Shown here piece by piece: positions 35,751-50,574 of a stretch of 64,000 nt of DNA. Source of the stretch: Palaemon carinicauda. Taxonomy: Eukaryota; Arthropoda; Malacostraca; Decapoda; Palaemonidae. The position numbers and the translations under genes were made by a program. The DNA lies in assembly GCF_036898095.1 (NCBI RefSeq), contig NC_090725.1:330900913-330964912 (forward strand). Reading direction: 5' to 3'. Under the pieces are notes generated by a model. It saw nothing but the letters and a program-made list of their open reading frames with translations. It had not been told where the DNA came from and made no database searches. Position 1 is the first letter of the stretch, and every line of letters starts with the position of its first letter.

Positions 35751-37879
35751 ATCAGGTAACAAAGCATGCTAGACCAAGTCAGACTTCTTCTCTCTGATGC
35801 TTTTGCTACTGCTGCTGCTGCTCCTTGTCCTTTTCCTCCTACCAATGTTGCTGCTGGTCCGCCTTCTTCTTCTTTTTCTGCTGCTTCTGCTGCTGCTACT
35901 GCTGCTGCTGAGAAAAAGTCAGACTTGTTCTTTCTGCATTTGTCCACCTGATGAAGAAACAGTACAGGTGAATCTTCATCAGGTAACAAAGCATGCTAGA
36001 CCAAGTCAGACTTCTTCTCTCTGCTGCTTTTGTTACTGCTGCTGCTGCTCCTTGTCCTTTTCCTCCTACCAATGTTGCTGCTGGTCCTCTTTCTTCTTCT
36101 TCTTATTCTTCTTCTTCTTCTTCTGCTGCTGCTGCTGCTGCTGCTGAAAAGAAGTCAGACTTGTTCTTTCTGCATTTGTCCACCTGATGAAGAAACAGTA
36201 CAGGTGAATCTTCATCAGGTAACAAAGCATGCTAGACCAAGTCAGACTTCTTCTTTCTCCTGCTTTCGTTACTGCTGCTGCTGCTCCTTGTCCTTTTCTT
36301 CCTACCAATGTTGCTGCTGGTCTTCTTCTTCTTCTTCTTCTTCTTCTTCTTCTTCTTCTTCTGCTGCTGCTGCTGCTGCTGCTGAGAAGAAGTCGGACTT
36401 GTTCTTAGTGCATTTGTCCACCTGATGAAGAAATAGTACAAGTGAATCTTCATCAGGTAACAAAGCTTGCTAGACCAAGTCAGACTTGTTCTCTCTGCTG
36501 CTTTTGTTACTACTGCTGCTGCTCCTTGTCCTTTTCCTCGTACCAATGTTGCTGCTGGTCCTCCTCCTTCTTCTTCTTCTTCTTCTTCTTCTTCTGCTGC
36601 TGCTGCTGGTGCTGCTGCTGCTGAGAAGAAGTCAGACTTGTTCTTTCTGCATTTGTCCACTTGATGAAGAAACAGTACAAGTGAATCTTCATCAGGTAAC
36701 AAAGCATGCTAGACCAAGTCAGACTTCTTCTCTCTGCTGCTTTTGTTACTGCTGCTGCTGCTCCTTGTCCTTTTCCTCGTACCAATGTTGCTGCTGGTCC
36801 TCCTCCTTCTTCTTCTTATTCTTTTTCTTCTGCTGCTGCTGCTGCTGAGAAGTAGTCAGACTTGTTCTTTCTGCATTTGTCCACCTGATGAAGAAACAGT
36901 ACAAGTGAATCTTCATCAGGTAACAAAGCATGCTAGACCAAGTCAGACTTCTTCTCTCTGCTGCTTTCGTTACTACTGCTGCTGTTCCTTGTCCTTTACC
37001 TCCTACCAACGTTGTTGCTGGTCCTCCTCCTTCTTCTTCTTCTTCTTCTGTTGCTGCTGCTGCTGCTGCTGCTGAGAAGAAGTCAGACTTATTCTTTCTG
37101 CATTTGTCCACCTGATGAAGAAACAGTACAGGTGAATCTTCATCAGGTAACAAAGCATGCTAGACCAAGTCAGACTTCTTCTCTCTGCTGCTTTTGTTAC
37201 TGCTGCTGCTGCTCCTTGTCCTTTTCCTCCTACCAATGTTGCTGCTGGTCTACCTTCTTCTTTTTCTTCTCCTGCTGCTGCTGCTGCTGCTGCCGCTGAG
37301 TAGAAGTCAGACTTATTCTTTCTGCATTTGTCCACCTGATGAAGAAACAGTACAGGTGAATCTTCATCAGGTAACAAAGCATGCTAAACCAAGTCAGACT
37401 TCTTCTCTCTGCTGCTTTCGTTACTGCTGCTGCTGCTCCTTGTCCTTTTCCTTCTACATATGTTGCTGCTGGTCCGCCTTTTTCTTCTTCGTCTTCTTCT
37501 TCTTCTGCTGCTGCTGCTGCTGCTGGTGCTGCTGCTGCTGAGAAGTAGTCAGACTTGTTCTTTCTGCATTTGTCCACCTGATGAAGAAACAGTACAAGTG
37601 AATCTTCATCAGGTAACAAAGCATGCTAGACCAAGTCAGACTTCTTCTCTCTGCTGCTTTCGTTACTACTGCTGCTGCTCCTTGTCCTTTCCCTCCTACC
37701 AATGTAGCTGCTGGTCCTCCTTCTTCTTCTTCTTCTTCTTCTTCTTCTTCTTCTGCTGCTGCTGCTGCTGCTGCTGAGTTGAAGTCAGACTTATTCTTTC
37801 TACCTTTGTCCACCTGATGAAGAAACAGTACAGGTGAGTCTTCATCAGGTAACAAAGCATGCTAGACCAAGTCAGACTT

Positions 37880-38754
37880 CTTCTCTCTGCTGCTTTTGTT
37901 ACTGCTGCTGCTGCTCCTTGTCCTATTCCTCCTACCAATGTTGCTGCTGGTCGTCCTTCTTCTTCTTCCTCTTCTTCTGCTGCTGCTGCTGAGAAGATGT
38001 CAGATTTATTCTTTCTGCATTTGTCCACCTGATGAAGAAACAGTACAGGTGAATCTTCATCAGGTAACAAAGCATGCTAGACCAAATCAGACTTCTTCTC
38101 TCTGCTGATTTTGTTACTGCTGCTGCTGCTCCTTGTCCTTTTCCTCATACCAATGTTGCTGCTGGTCCGCCTTCTTCTTCTTCTTCTTCTTCTTCTGCTG
38201 CTGCTGCTGCTGCTGAGAAGAAGGCAGACTTATTCTTTCTGCATTTTTCCACCTGATGAAAAAACAGTACAAGTGAATCTTCATCAGCTAACAAAGCATG
38301 CTAGACCAAGACAGACTTCTTCTCTCTGCTGCTTTTGTTACTGCTGCTGCTGCTCCCTGTCCTTTTCCTCCTACCAATGTTGCTGCTGGTCCTTCTTCTT
38401 CTTCTTCTGCTGCTGCTGCTGCTGAGAAGATGTCAGACTTATTCTTTCTGCATTTGTCCACCTGATGAAGAAACAGTACAAGTGAATCTTGATCAGGTAA
38501 CAAAGCATGCTAGACCAAGTCAGACTTCTTCTCTCTGCTGCTTTTGTTACTGCTACTGCTGCTCCTTGTCCTTTTCCTCCTACCAATGTTGCTGCTGGTC
38601 CTCCTACTTCTTCTTATTCTTCTTCTTCTTCTTCTGCTGCTGCTGCTGCTGAGAAGATGTCAGACTTTTTCTTTCTGCATTTGTCCACCTGATGAAGAAA
38701 CAGTACAAGCCAATCTTCATCAGGTAACAAAGCATGCTAGACAGAGTCTGACTT
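37880..38754 (+). repeat. 875-bp duplicated block, copy 1
   Basis: Four units. Unit positions 38074, 38303 and 38507 recur exactly 875 bp later, and the order of variant tracts is the same. Confidence 0.8.
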
Positions 38755-39629
38755 CTTCTCTCTGCTGCTTTTGTTACTGCTGCTGCTGCTCCTTGTCCTA
38801 TTCCTCCTACCAATGTTGCTGCTGGTCGTCCTTCTTCTTCTTCCTCTTCTTCTGCTGCTGCTGCTGAGAAGATGTCAGATTTATTCTTTCTGCATTTGTC
38901 CACCTGATGAAGAAACAGTACAGGTGAATCTTCATCAGGTAACAAAGCATGCTAGACCAAATCAGACTTCTTCTCTCTGCTGATTTTGTTACTGCTGCTG
39001 CTGCTCCTTGTCCTTTTCCTCCTACCAATGTTGCTGCTGGTCCGCCTTCTTCTTCTTCTTCTTCTTCTTCTGCTGCTGCTGCTGCTGCTGAGAAGAAGGC
39101 AGACTTATTCTTTCTGCATTTTTCCACCTGATGAAAAAACAGTACAAGTGAATCTTCATCAGCTAACAAAGCATGCTAGACCAAGACAGACTTCTTCTCT
39201 CTGCTGCTTTTGTTACTGCTGCTGCTGCTCCCTGTCCTTTTCCTCCTACCAATGTTGCTGCTGGTCCTTCTTCTTCTTCTTCTGCTGCTGCTGCTGCTGA
39301 GAAGATGTCAGACTTATTCTTTCTGCATTTGTCCACCTGATGAAGAAACAGTACAAGTGAATCTTGATCAGGTAACAAAGCATGCTAGACCAAGTCAGAC
39401 TTCTTCTCTCTGCTGCTTTTGTTACTGCTACTGCTGCTCCTTGTCCTTTTCCTCCTACCAATGTTGCTGCTGGTCCTCCTACTTCTTCTTATTCTTCTTC
39501 TTCTTCTTCTGCTGCTGCTGCTGCTGAGAAGATGTCAGACTTTTTCTTTCTGCATTTGTCCACCTGATGAAGAAACAGTACAAGCCAATCTTCATCAGGT
39601 AACAAAGCATGCTAGACAGAGTCTGACTT
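38755..39629 (+). repeat. 875-bp duplicated block, copy 2
   Basis: Tandem to copy 1 with almost no differences; one is CTCATACC at 38144 versus CTCCTACC at 39019. Boundaries are set by where similarity stops and are approximate. Confidence 0.8.
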
Positions 39630-39731
39630 CTTCTCTCTGCTGCTTTTGTTACTGCTACTTCTGCTCCTTGTCCTTTTCCTCCTACCAATGTTGCTGCTGG
39701 TCCTCCTTCTTCTTCTTCTTTTTCTTCTTTT

Positions 39732-39762
<31 letters not shown>

Positions 39763-40176
39763 AGAAGAAGTCAGACTTATTCTTTCTGCATTTGTCCACC
39801 TGATGAAGAAACAGTACAAGTGAATCTTGATCAGGTAACAAAGCATGCTAGACCAAGTCAGACTTCTTCTCTCTGCTGCTTTTGTTACTGCTACTGCTGC
39901 TCCTTGTACTTTTCCTCCTACCAATGTTGCTGCTGGTCCTCCTACTTCTTCTTATTCTTCTTCTTCTTCTTCTGCTGCTGCTGCTGCTGAGAAGATGTCA
40001 GACTTGTTCTTTCTGCATTTGTCCACCTGATGAAGAAACAGTACAAGCCAATCTTCATCAGGTAACAAAGCATGCTAGACCAAGTCAGACTTCTTCTCTC
40101 TGCTGCTTTTGTTACTGCTGCTGCTGCTCCCTGTCCTTTTCCTCCTACCAATGTTGCTGCTGGTCCTTCTTCTTCT

Positions 40177-40213
<37 letters not shown>

Positions 40214-40430
40214 AGAAGATGTCAGACTTATTCTTTCTGCATTTGTCCACCTGATGAAGAAACAGTACAGGTGAATCTTCATCAGGTAACAAAGCATGCT
40301 AGACAGAGTCTGACTTCTTCTCTCTGCTGCTTTTGTTACTGCTACTGCTGCTCCTTGTCCTTTTCCTCCTACCAATGTTGCTGCTGGTCCTCCTCCTCCT
40401 TCTTCTTCTTCTTCTTCTTCTTCTGCTGCG

Positions 40431-40461
<31 letters not shown>

Positions 40462-40916
40462 AGAAGATATCAGACTTATTCTTTCTGCATTTGTCCACCT
40501 GATGAAGAAACAGTACAGGTGAATCTTCATCAGGTAACAAAGCATGCTAGACCAAGTCAGACTTCTTCTCTCTGCTGCTTTTGTTACTGCTGCTGCTGCT
40601 ACTTGTCCTATTCCTCCTACCAATGTTGCTGCTGGTCCTCCTCCTCCTTCTTCTTCTTCTTCTTCTTCTTCTTCTTCTTCTGCTGCTGCTGCTGCTGCTG
40701 AGAAGATGTCAGACTTATTCTTTCTGCATTTGTCCACCTGATGAAGAAACAGTACAGGTAAATCTTCATCAGGTAACAAAGCATGCTAGACCAAGTCAGA
40801 CTTCTTCTCTCTGCTGCTTTTGTTACTGCTACTGCTGCTCCTTGTCCTTTTCCTCCTACCAATATTGCTGCTGGTCCTCCTCCTCCTTCTTCTTCTTCTT
40901 CTTCTTCTTCTGCTGC

Positions 40917-40948
<32 letters not shown>

Positions 40949-41164
40949 AGAAGATGTCAGACTTATTCTTTCTGCATTTGTCCACCTGATGAAGAAACAG
41001 TACAGGTGAATCTTCATCAGGTAACAAAGCATGCTAGACAGAGTCTGACTTCTTCTCTCTGCTGCTTTTGTTACTGCTACTGCTGCTCCTTGTCCTTTTC
41101 CTCCTACCAATGTTGCTGCTGGTCCTCCTCCTCCTTCTTCTTCTCCTTCTTCTTCTTCTGCTGC

Positions 41165-41196
<32 letters not shown>

Positions 41197-41607
41197 AGAA
41201 GATGTCAGACTTATTCTTTCTGCATTTGTCCACCTGATGAAGAAACAGTACAGGTGAATCTTCATCAGGTAACAAAGCATGCTAGACCAAGTCAGACTTC
41301 TTCTCTCTGCTGCTTTTGTTACTGCTGCTGCTGCTACTTGTCCTATTCCTCCTACCAATGTTGCTGCTGGTCCTCCTCCTCCTTCTTCTTCTTCTTCTTC
41401 TTCTGCTGCTGCTGCTGCTGCTGAGAAGATGTCAGACTTATTCTTTCTGCATTTGTCCACCTGATGAAGAAACAGTACAGGTGAATCTTCATCAGGTAAC
41501 AAAGCATGCTAGACCAAGTCAGACTTCTTCTCTCTGCTGCTTTTGTTACTGCTACTGCTGCTCCTTGTCCTTTTCCTCCTACCAATGTTGCTGCTGGTCC
41601 TCCTCCT

Positions 41608-41639
<32 letters not shown>

Positions 41640-41646
41640 TGCGTGC

Positions 41647-41678
<32 letters not shown>

Positions 41679-42119
41679 AAAAGATGTCAGACTTATTCTT
41701 TCTGCATTTGTCCACCTGATGAAGAAACAGTACAGGTGAATCTTCATCAGGTAACAAAGCATGCTAGACCAAGTCAGACTTCTTCTCTCTGTGGCTTTTG
41801 TTACTGCTGCTGCTGCTACTTGTCCTATTCCTCCTACCAATGTTGCTGCTGGTCCTCCTCCTTCTTCTTCCTCTTCTTCTTCTTCTTCTGCTGGTGCTGC
41901 TGCTGCTGCTGCTGAGAAAAAGTCAGACTTGTTCTTTCTGCATTTGTCCACCTGATGAAGAAACAGTACAAGTGAATCTTCATCAGGTAACAAAGCATGC
42001 TAGACCAAGTCAGACTTCTTCTCTCTGCTGCTTTTGTTACTGCTGCTGCTGCTCCTTGTCCTTTTCCTCCTACCAATGTTGCTGCTGGTCCTCCTTCTTC
42101 TTCTTCTTTTTCTTCTTTT

Positions 42120-42150
<31 letters not shown>

Positions 42151-44119
42151 AGAAGAAGTCAGACTTATTCTTTCTGCATTTGTACACCTGATGAAGAAAC
42201 AGTACAAGTGAATCTTGATCAGGTAACAAAGCATGCTAGACCAAGTCAGACTTCTTCTCTCTGCTGCTTTTGTTACTGCTGCTGCTGCTCCTTGTCCTTT
42301 TCCTCCTACCAATGTTGCTGCTGGTCCTTCTTCTTCTTCTTCTTCTTCTTCTTCTGCTGCTGCTGCTGCTGCTGCTGAGAAGAAGTCAGACTTATTCTTT
42401 CTGCATTTGTCCAACTGGTGAAGAAACAGTACAGGTGAATCTTCATCAGGTAACGAAGCATGCTAGACCAAGTCAGACTTCTTCTCTCTGCTGCTTTAGT
42501 TACGTCTACTGCTGCTCTTTGTCCTTCTCCTCCTACCAATGTTGCTGCTGGTCCTCCTTCTTCTTCTTCTTCTTCTTCTGCTGCTGCTGCTGCTGCTGAG
42601 AAGAAGTCAGACTTATTCTTTCTGCATTTGTCCACCTGATGAAGAAACAGTAGAAGTGAATCTTCATCAGGTAACAAAGCATGTTAGACCAAGTCAGACT
42701 TCTTCTCTCTGCTGCTTTTGTTACTGCTGCTGCTGCTCCTTGTCCTATTCCTCCTACCAATGTTGCTGCTGGTCTTCCTTCTTCTTTTTCATCTTCTGCT
42801 GCTGCTGCTGCTGAGAAGAAGTCAGACTTATTCTTTCTGCATTTGTCCACCTGATGAAGAAACAGTGAAGGTGAATCTTCATCAGGTAACAAAGCATGCT
42901 AGACCAAGTCAGACTTCTTCTCTCTGCTGTTTTTGTTACTGCTGCTGCTGCTCCTTGTCCTTTTCCTCCTACCAATGTTGCTGCTGGTCTTCCTTCTTCT
43001 TTTTCATCTTCTGCTGCTGCTGCTGCTGAGAAGAAGTCAGACTTATTCTTTCTGCATTTGTCCACCTGATGAAGAAACAGTACAAGTGAATCTTGATCAG
43101 GTAACAAAGCATGCTAGACCAAGTCAGACTTCTTTTCTCTGCTGCTTTTGTTACTGCTGCTGCTGCTCCTTGTCCTTTTCCTCCTACCAATGTTGCTGCT
43201 GGTCCTTCTTCTTCTTCTTCTTCTGCTGCTGCTGCTGCTTCTGCTGCTGAGAAGAAGTCAGACTTATTCTTTCTGCATTTGTCCACCTGATGAAGAAACA
43301 GTACAAGTGAATCTTCATCAGGTAACAAAGCATGCTAGACCAAGTCAGACTTCTTCTCTCTGCTGCTTTAGTTACTGCTACTGCTGCTCTTTGTCCTTCT
43401 CCTCCCACCAATGTTGCTGCTGGTCCTCCTTCTTCTTCTTCTTCTTCTTCTGCTGCTGCTGCTGCTGCTGAGAAGAAGTCAGACTTATTCTTTCTGCATT
43501 TGTCCACCTGATGAAGAAACAGTTCAAGTGAATCTTCATCAGGTAACAAAGCATGCTAGACCAAGTCAGACTTCTTCTCTCTGCTGCTTTTGTTACTGCT
43601 GCTGCTGCTCCTTGTCCTATTCCTCCTACCAATGTTGCTGCTGGTCCTCCTTCTTCTTCTTCCTTTTCTTCTTCTTCTTCTGCTGCTACTGCTGCTGCTG
43701 CTGCTGAGAAGGAGTCAGACTTGTTCTTTCTGCATTTGTCCATCTGATGAAGAAACAGTACAAGTGAATCTTCATCAGGTAACAAAGCATGCTAGACCAA
43801 GTCAGACTTCTTCTCTCTGCTGCTTTTGTTACTGCTGCTCATCGTCCTTTTCCTCCTACCAATGTTGCCGCTGGTCCTCCTTCTTCTTCTCTTCTTCTTC
43901 TTCGTCTTCTGCTGCTGCTGCTGTTGCTGAGAAGAAGTCAGACTTATTCTTTCTGCATTTTTCCACCTGATGAAAAAACAGTACAAGTGAATCTTCATCA
44001 GCTAACAAAGCATGCTAGACCAAGTCAGACTTCTTCTCTCTGCTGCTCTTGTTACTGCTGCTGCTGCTCCTTGTCCTTTTCCTCCTACCAATGTTGCTGC
44101 TGGTCATCCTTCTTCTTCT

Positions 44120-44153
<34 letters not shown>

Positions 44154-44791
44154 AGAAGAAGTCAGACTTATTCTTTCTGCATTTGTCCACCTGATGAAGA
44201 AACAGTACAGGTGAATCTTCATCAGGTAACGAAGCATGCTAGACCAAGTCAGACTTCTTCTCTCTGCTGCTTTTGTTACTGCTGCTGCTGCTCCTTGTCC
44301 TTTCCCTCCTACCAATGTTGCTGCTGGTCCTCCTCCTTCTTCTTCTTCTTCTTCTGCTGCTGCTGCTGCTGAGAAGAAGTCAGACTTGTTCTTTCTGCAT
44401 TTTTCCACCTGATGAAGAAACAGTACAAGTGAATCTTCATCAGGTAACAAAGCATGCTAGTGCAAGTCTGACTTCTTCTCTCTGCTGCTTTTGGTACTGC
44501 TGCTGCTGCTCCTTGTCCTTTTCCTCCTACCAATGTTGCTGCTGGTCTTCCTTCTTCTTCTTCTTCTTCTTCTTCTTCTTCTGCTGCTGCTGCTGCTGAG
44601 AAGAAGTCAGACTTATTCTTTCTGCATTTGTCCACCTGATGAAGAAACAGTACAGGTGAATCTTCATCAGGTAACAAAGCATGCTAGACCAAGTCAGACT
44701 TCTTCTCTCTGCTGCTTTTGTTACTGCTGCTGCTGCTCCTTGTCCTTTTCCTCTTACCAATGTTGCTGCTGGTTCTCCTTCTTCTTCTTCT

Positions 44792-44822
<31 letters not shown>

Positions 44823-44889
44823 AGAAGAAGTCAGACTTATTCTTTCTGCATTTGTCCACCTGATGAAGAAACAGTACAAGTGAATCTTC

Positions 44890-46220
44890 ATCAGGTAACA
44901 AAGCCTGCTAGACCAAGTCAGACTTCTCCTCTCTGCTGCTTTTGTTACTGCTGCTGCTGCTCCTTGTCCTTTTCCTCCTACCAATGTTGCTGCTGGTCCT
45001 TCTTCTTCTTCTTCTTCTTCTTTTGCTGCTGCTGCGGCTGCTGCTGCTGCTGAGAAGTAGTTTGACTTGTTTTCTGCATTTGTCCACCTGATGAAGAAAC
45101 AGTACAAGTGAATCTTCATAAGGTAACAAAGCATTGCTAGACAAAGTCAGACTTCTTCTCTCTGCTGCTTTTGTTACTGCTGCTGCTGCTCCTTGTCCTT
45201 TTCCTCCTACCAATGTTGCTGCTGGTCCTCCTTCTTCTTCTTCTTCTGCTGCTGCTGCTGCTGAGAAGAAGTCAGACTTATTCTTTCTGCACTTGTCCAC
45301 CTGATGAAGAAACAGTACAGGTGAATCTTCATCAGGTAACAAAGCATGCTAGACCAAGTCAGACTTCTTCTCTCTGCTGCTTTTGTTACTGCTGCTGCTG
45401 CTCCTTGTCCTTTTCCTCCTACCAATGTTGCTGCTGGTCCTCCTTCTTCTTCTTCTTCTTCTTCTTCTTCTTCTTCTGCTGCTGCTGCTTCTGCTGCTGA
45501 AAAGAAGTCAGACTTATTCTTTCTGCATTTGTCCACCTGATGAAGAAACAGTACAAGTGAATCTTCATCAGGTAACAAAGCATACTAGACCAAGTCTGAC
45601 TTCTCTCTGCTGCTTTTGTTACTGCTGCTGCTGCTCCTTGTCATTTTCCTCCTACCAATGTTGCTGCTGGTCCTTCTTCTTCTTCTTCTTCTTCTTTTGC
45701 TGCTGCTGTGGCTGCTGCTGCTGCGGCTGCTGCTGCTGCTGAGAAGAAGTCAGACTTATTCTTTCTGCATTTGTCCACCTGATGAAGAAACAGTACAAGT
45801 GAATCTTCATCAGGTAACAAAGCCTGCTAGACCAAGTCAGACTTCTCCTCTCTGCTGCTTTTGTTACTGCTGCTGCTGCTCCTTGTCCTTTTCCTCCTAC
45901 CAATGTTGCTGCTGGTCCTTCTTCTTCTTCTTCTTCTTCTTTTGCTGCTGCTGCGGCTGCTGCTGCTGCTGAGAAGTAGTTTGACTTGTTTTCTGCATTT
46001 GTCCACCTGATGAAGAAACAGTACAAGTGAATCTTCATAAGGTAACAAAGCATTGCTAGACAAAGTCATACTTCTTCTCTCTGCTGCTTTTGTTACTGCT
46101 GCTGCTGCTCCTTGTCCTTTTCCTCCTACCAATGTTGCTGCTGGTCCTCCTTCTTCTTCTTCTTCTGCTGCTGCTGCTGCTGAGAAGAAGTCAGACTTAT
46201 TCTTTCTGCATTTGTCCACC
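44890..46220 (+). repeat. About 919-bp partial tandem duplication
   Basis: The series containing CCTGCTAGACC, TGCGGCTGC, GAGAAGTAGTTTGACTT and GCATTGCTAGACAAAG at about 44.90-45.30 kb recurs at about 45.82-46.22 kb (offset 919). One unit in between lacks the variant. Confidence 0.7.
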
Positions 46221-47285
46221 TGATGAAGAAACAGTACAGGTGAATCTTCATCAGGTAACGAAGCATTCTAGACCAAGTCAGACTTCTTCTCTCTGCTGCT
46301 TTTGTTACTGTTGCTGCTGCTCCTTGTCCTTTTCCTCCTACCAATGTTGCTGCTGGTCATCCTTCTTTTTCTTCTTCTTCTTCTTCTGCTGCTGCTGCTG
46401 CTGAGAAGAAGTCAGACTTATTCTTTCTGCATTTGTCCACCTGATGAAGAAACAGTACAAGTGAATCTTGATCAGGTAACAAAGCATGCTAGACCAAGTC
46501 AGACTTCATCACTCTGCTGCTTTTGTTACTGCTGCTGCTGCTCTTTGTCCTTTTTCTCCTACCAATGTTGCTGCTGGTCCTCCTCCTTCTTCTTCTTCTT
46601 CTTCTTCTGCTACTGCTGCTGCTGAGAAGAAGTCAGACTTATTCTTTCTGCATTTGTCCACCTGATGAAGAAACAGTACAAGTGAATCTTCATCAGGTAA
46701 CAAAGCATGCTAGACCAAGTCAGACTTCTTCTCTCTGCTGCTTTTGTTACTGCTACTGCTGCTCCTTGTCCTTTTCCTCCTACCAATGTTGCTGCTGGTC
46801 CTCCTCCTTCTTCTTCTTCTTCTTCTGCTGGTGCTGCTGCTGCTGCTGCTGAGAAGAAGTCAGACTTGTTCTTTCTGCATTTGTCCACCTGATGAAGAAA
46901 CAGTTCAAGTGAATCTTCATCAGGTAACAAAGCATGCTAGACCAAGTCAGACTTCTTCTCTCTGCTGCTTTTGTTACTGCTGCTGCTGCTCCTTGTCCTA
47001 TTCCTCCTACCAATGTTGCTGCTGGTCCTCCTTCTTCTTCTCCCTTTTCTTCTTCTTCTTCTGCTGCTACTGCTGCTGCTGCTGCTGAGAAGGAGTCAGA
47101 CTTGTTCTTTCTGCATTTGTCCATCTGATGAAGAAACAGTACAAATGAATCTTCATCAGGTAACAAAGCATGCTAGACCAAGTCAGACTTATTCTCTCTG
47201 CTGCTTTTGTTACTGCTGCTCATCGTCCTTTCCCTCCTACCAATGTTGCTGCTGGTCCTCCTTCTTCTTCTCTTCTTCTTCTTCG

Positions 47286-47319
<34 letters not shown>

Positions 47320-47512
47320 AGAAGAAGTCAGACTTATTCTTTCTGCATTTGTCCACCTGATGAAGAAACAGTACAGGTGAATCTTCATCAGGTAACAAAG
47401 CATGCTAGACCAAGTCAGACTTCTTCTCTCTGCTGCTTTTGTTACTGCTGCTGCTGCTCCTTGTCCTTTTCCTCCTACCAATGTTGCTGCTGGTCATCCT
47501 TCTTCTTCTTCT

Positions 47513-47543
<31 letters not shown>

Positions 47544-47974
47544 AGAAGAAGTCAGACTTATTCTTTCTGCATTTGTCCACCTGATGAAGAAACAGTACAG
47601 GTGAATCTTCATCAGGTAACGAAGCATGCTAGACCAAGTCAGACTTCTTCTCTCTGTTGCTTTTGTTACTGCTGCTGCTGCTCCTTGTCCATTTCCTCCT
47701 ACCAATGTTGCTGCTGGTCCTCCTCCTTCTTCTTCTTCTTCTTCTGCTGCTGCTGCTGCTGAGAAGAAGTCAGACTTGTTCTTTCTGCATTTTTCCACCT
47801 GATGAAGAAACAGTACAAGTGAATCTTCATCAGGTAACAAAGCATGCTAGTGCAAGTCTGACTTCTTCTCTCTGCTGCTTTTGGTACTGCTGCTGCTGCT
47901 CCTTGTCCTTTTCCTCCTACCAATGTTGCTGCTGGTCTTCTTCTTCTTCTTCTTCTTCTTCTTCTTCTTCTTCT

Positions 47975-48005
<31 letters not shown>

Positions 48006-48436
48006 AGAAGAAGTCAGACTTATTCTTTCTGCATTTGTCCACCTGATGAAGAAACAATACAAGTGAATCTTCATCAGGTAACAAAGCATGCTAGACCAAG
48101 TCAGACTTCTTCTCTCTGCTGCTTTTGTTACTGCTGCTGCTGCTCCTTGTCCTTTTCCTTCTACAAATGTTGCTGCTGGTCCTCCTTCTTCTTCTTCTTC
48201 TTCTTCTTCTTCTTTTGCTGCTGCCGCTGCTGCTGCTGCAGCTGAGAAGAAGTCAGACTTATTCTTTCTGCATTTGTCCACCTGATGAAGAAACAGTACA
48301 GGTGAATCTTCATCAGGTAACAAAGCATGCTAGACCAAATCAGACTTCTTCTCTCTGCTGATTTTGTTACTGCTGCTGCTGCTCCTTGTCCTTTTCCTCT
48401 TACCAATGTTGCTGCTGGTTCTCCTTCTTCTTCTTT

Positions 48437-48468
<32 letters not shown>

Positions 48469-49114
48469 AGAAGAAGTCAGACTTATTTTTTCTGCATTTG
48501 TCCACCTGATGAAGAAACAGTACAGGTGAATCTTCATCAGGTAACGAAGCATGCTAGACCAAGTCAGACTTCTTCTCTCTGCTGCTTTTGTTACTGCTGC
48601 TGCAGCTCCTTGTCCTTTTCCTCCTACCAATGTTGCTGCTGGTCCTCCTACTTCTTCTTCTTATTCTTCTTCTTCTTCTTCTGCCGCTGCTGCTGCTGAG
48701 AAGATGTCAGACTTATTCTTTCTGCATTTGTCCACCTGATGAAGAAACAGTACAAGTGAATCTTCATCAGGTAACAAAGCATGCTAGACCAAGTCAGACT
48801 TCTTCTCTCTGCTGCTTTTGTTACTGTTGCTGCTGCTCCTTTTCCTTTTCCTCTTACCAATGTTGCTGCTGGTTCTCCTTCTTCTTCCTTTTTTTCTTCT
48901 TCTTCTGCTGCTGCTGCTGGTGCTGCTGCTGCTGAGTAGAAGTCAGACTTATTCTTTCTGCATTTGTCCACCTGATGAAGAAACAGTACAGGTGAATCTT
49001 CATCAGGTAACAAAGCATGCTAGACCAGGTCAGACTTCTTCTCTCTGCTCCTTTTGTTACTGATGCTGCTGCTCCTTGTCCTTTCCCTCCTACCAATGTT
49101 GCTGCTGGTCCTCC

Positions 49115-49145
<31 letters not shown>

Positions 49146-49593
49146 GCCGCTGCTGCTGCTGAGAAGATGTCAGACTTATTCTTTCTGCATTTGTCCACCT
49201 GATGAAGAAACAGTACAGGTGAATCTTCATCAGGTAAAAAAGCATGGTAGACCAAGTCAGACTTCTTCTCTCTGCTGCTTTTGTTTCTGCTGCTGCTGCT
49301 CCTTGTCCTATTCCTCCTACAAATGTTGCTGCTGGTCCTCCTTCTTCTTCTTCCTCTTCTTCTTCTTCTTCTTCTGCTGGTGGTGCTGCTGCTGCTGCTG
49401 AGAAGAAGTCAGACTTGTTCTTTCTGCATTTGTCCACCTGATGAAGAAACAGTACAAGTGAATCTTCATCAGGTAACAAAGCATGCTAGACCAAGTCAGA
49501 CTTCTTCTCTCTGCTGCTTTTGTTACTGCTGCTGCTGCTCCTTGTCCTTTTCCTCCTACCAATGTTGCTGCTGGTCCTCCTTCTTCTTCTTCT

Positions 49594-49636
<43 letters not shown>

Positions 49637-49850
49637 AGAAGAAGTCAGACTTATTCTTTCTGCATTTGTCCACCTGCTGAAGAAACAGTACAGGTGAATC
49701 TTCATCAGGTAACAAAGCATGCTTGACCAAGTCGGACTTCTTCTCTCTGTTGCTTTTGTTACTGCTGCTGCTGCTCCTTGTCCTTTTCCTCCTACCAATG
49801 TTGCTGCTGGTTCTCCTTCTTCTTCATCTTCTTCTTCTTCTTCTTCTTCT

Positions 49851-49884
<34 letters not shown>

Positions 49885-50543
49885 AGAAGAAGTCAGACTT
49901 TTTCTCTCTGCATTTTTCCACCTGATGAAGAAACAGTACAGGTGAATCTTCATCAGGTAACAAAGCATGCTAGACCAAGTCAGACTTCTTCTCTCTGCTG
50001 CTTTTGTTACTGTTGCTGCTGCTCCTTGTTCTTTTCCTCCTACTAATGTTGCTGCTGGTTCTCCTTCTTCTTCTTCTTCTTCTTCTGTTGCTGCTGCTGC
50101 TGAGAAGAAGTCAGACTTGTTCTTTCTGCATTTGTCCACCTGATGAAGAAACAGTACAAGTGAATCTTCATCAGGTAACAAAGCATGCTAGACCAAGTCA
50201 GACTTCTTCTCTCTGCTGCTTTTGTTACTGTTGCTGCTGCTCCTTGTTCTTTTCCTCCTACTAATGTTGCTGCTGGTTCTCCTTCTTCTTCTTCCTTTTC
50301 TTCTTCTTTTTTTGCTGCTGCTGCTGGTGCTGCTGCTGCAAAGAAGAAGTCAGACTTATTCTTTCTGCATTTGTCCACCTGATGAAGAAACAGTACAGGT
50401 GAATCTTCATCAGGTAACAAAGCATGCTAGACCAAATCAGACTTCTTCTCTCTGCTGATTTTGTTACTGCTGCTGCTGCTCCTTGTCCTTTTCCTCCTAC
50501 CAATGTTGCTTCTGGTCCTCTTTCTTCTTCTTCTTCTTCTTCT

Positions 50544-50574
<31 letters not shown>

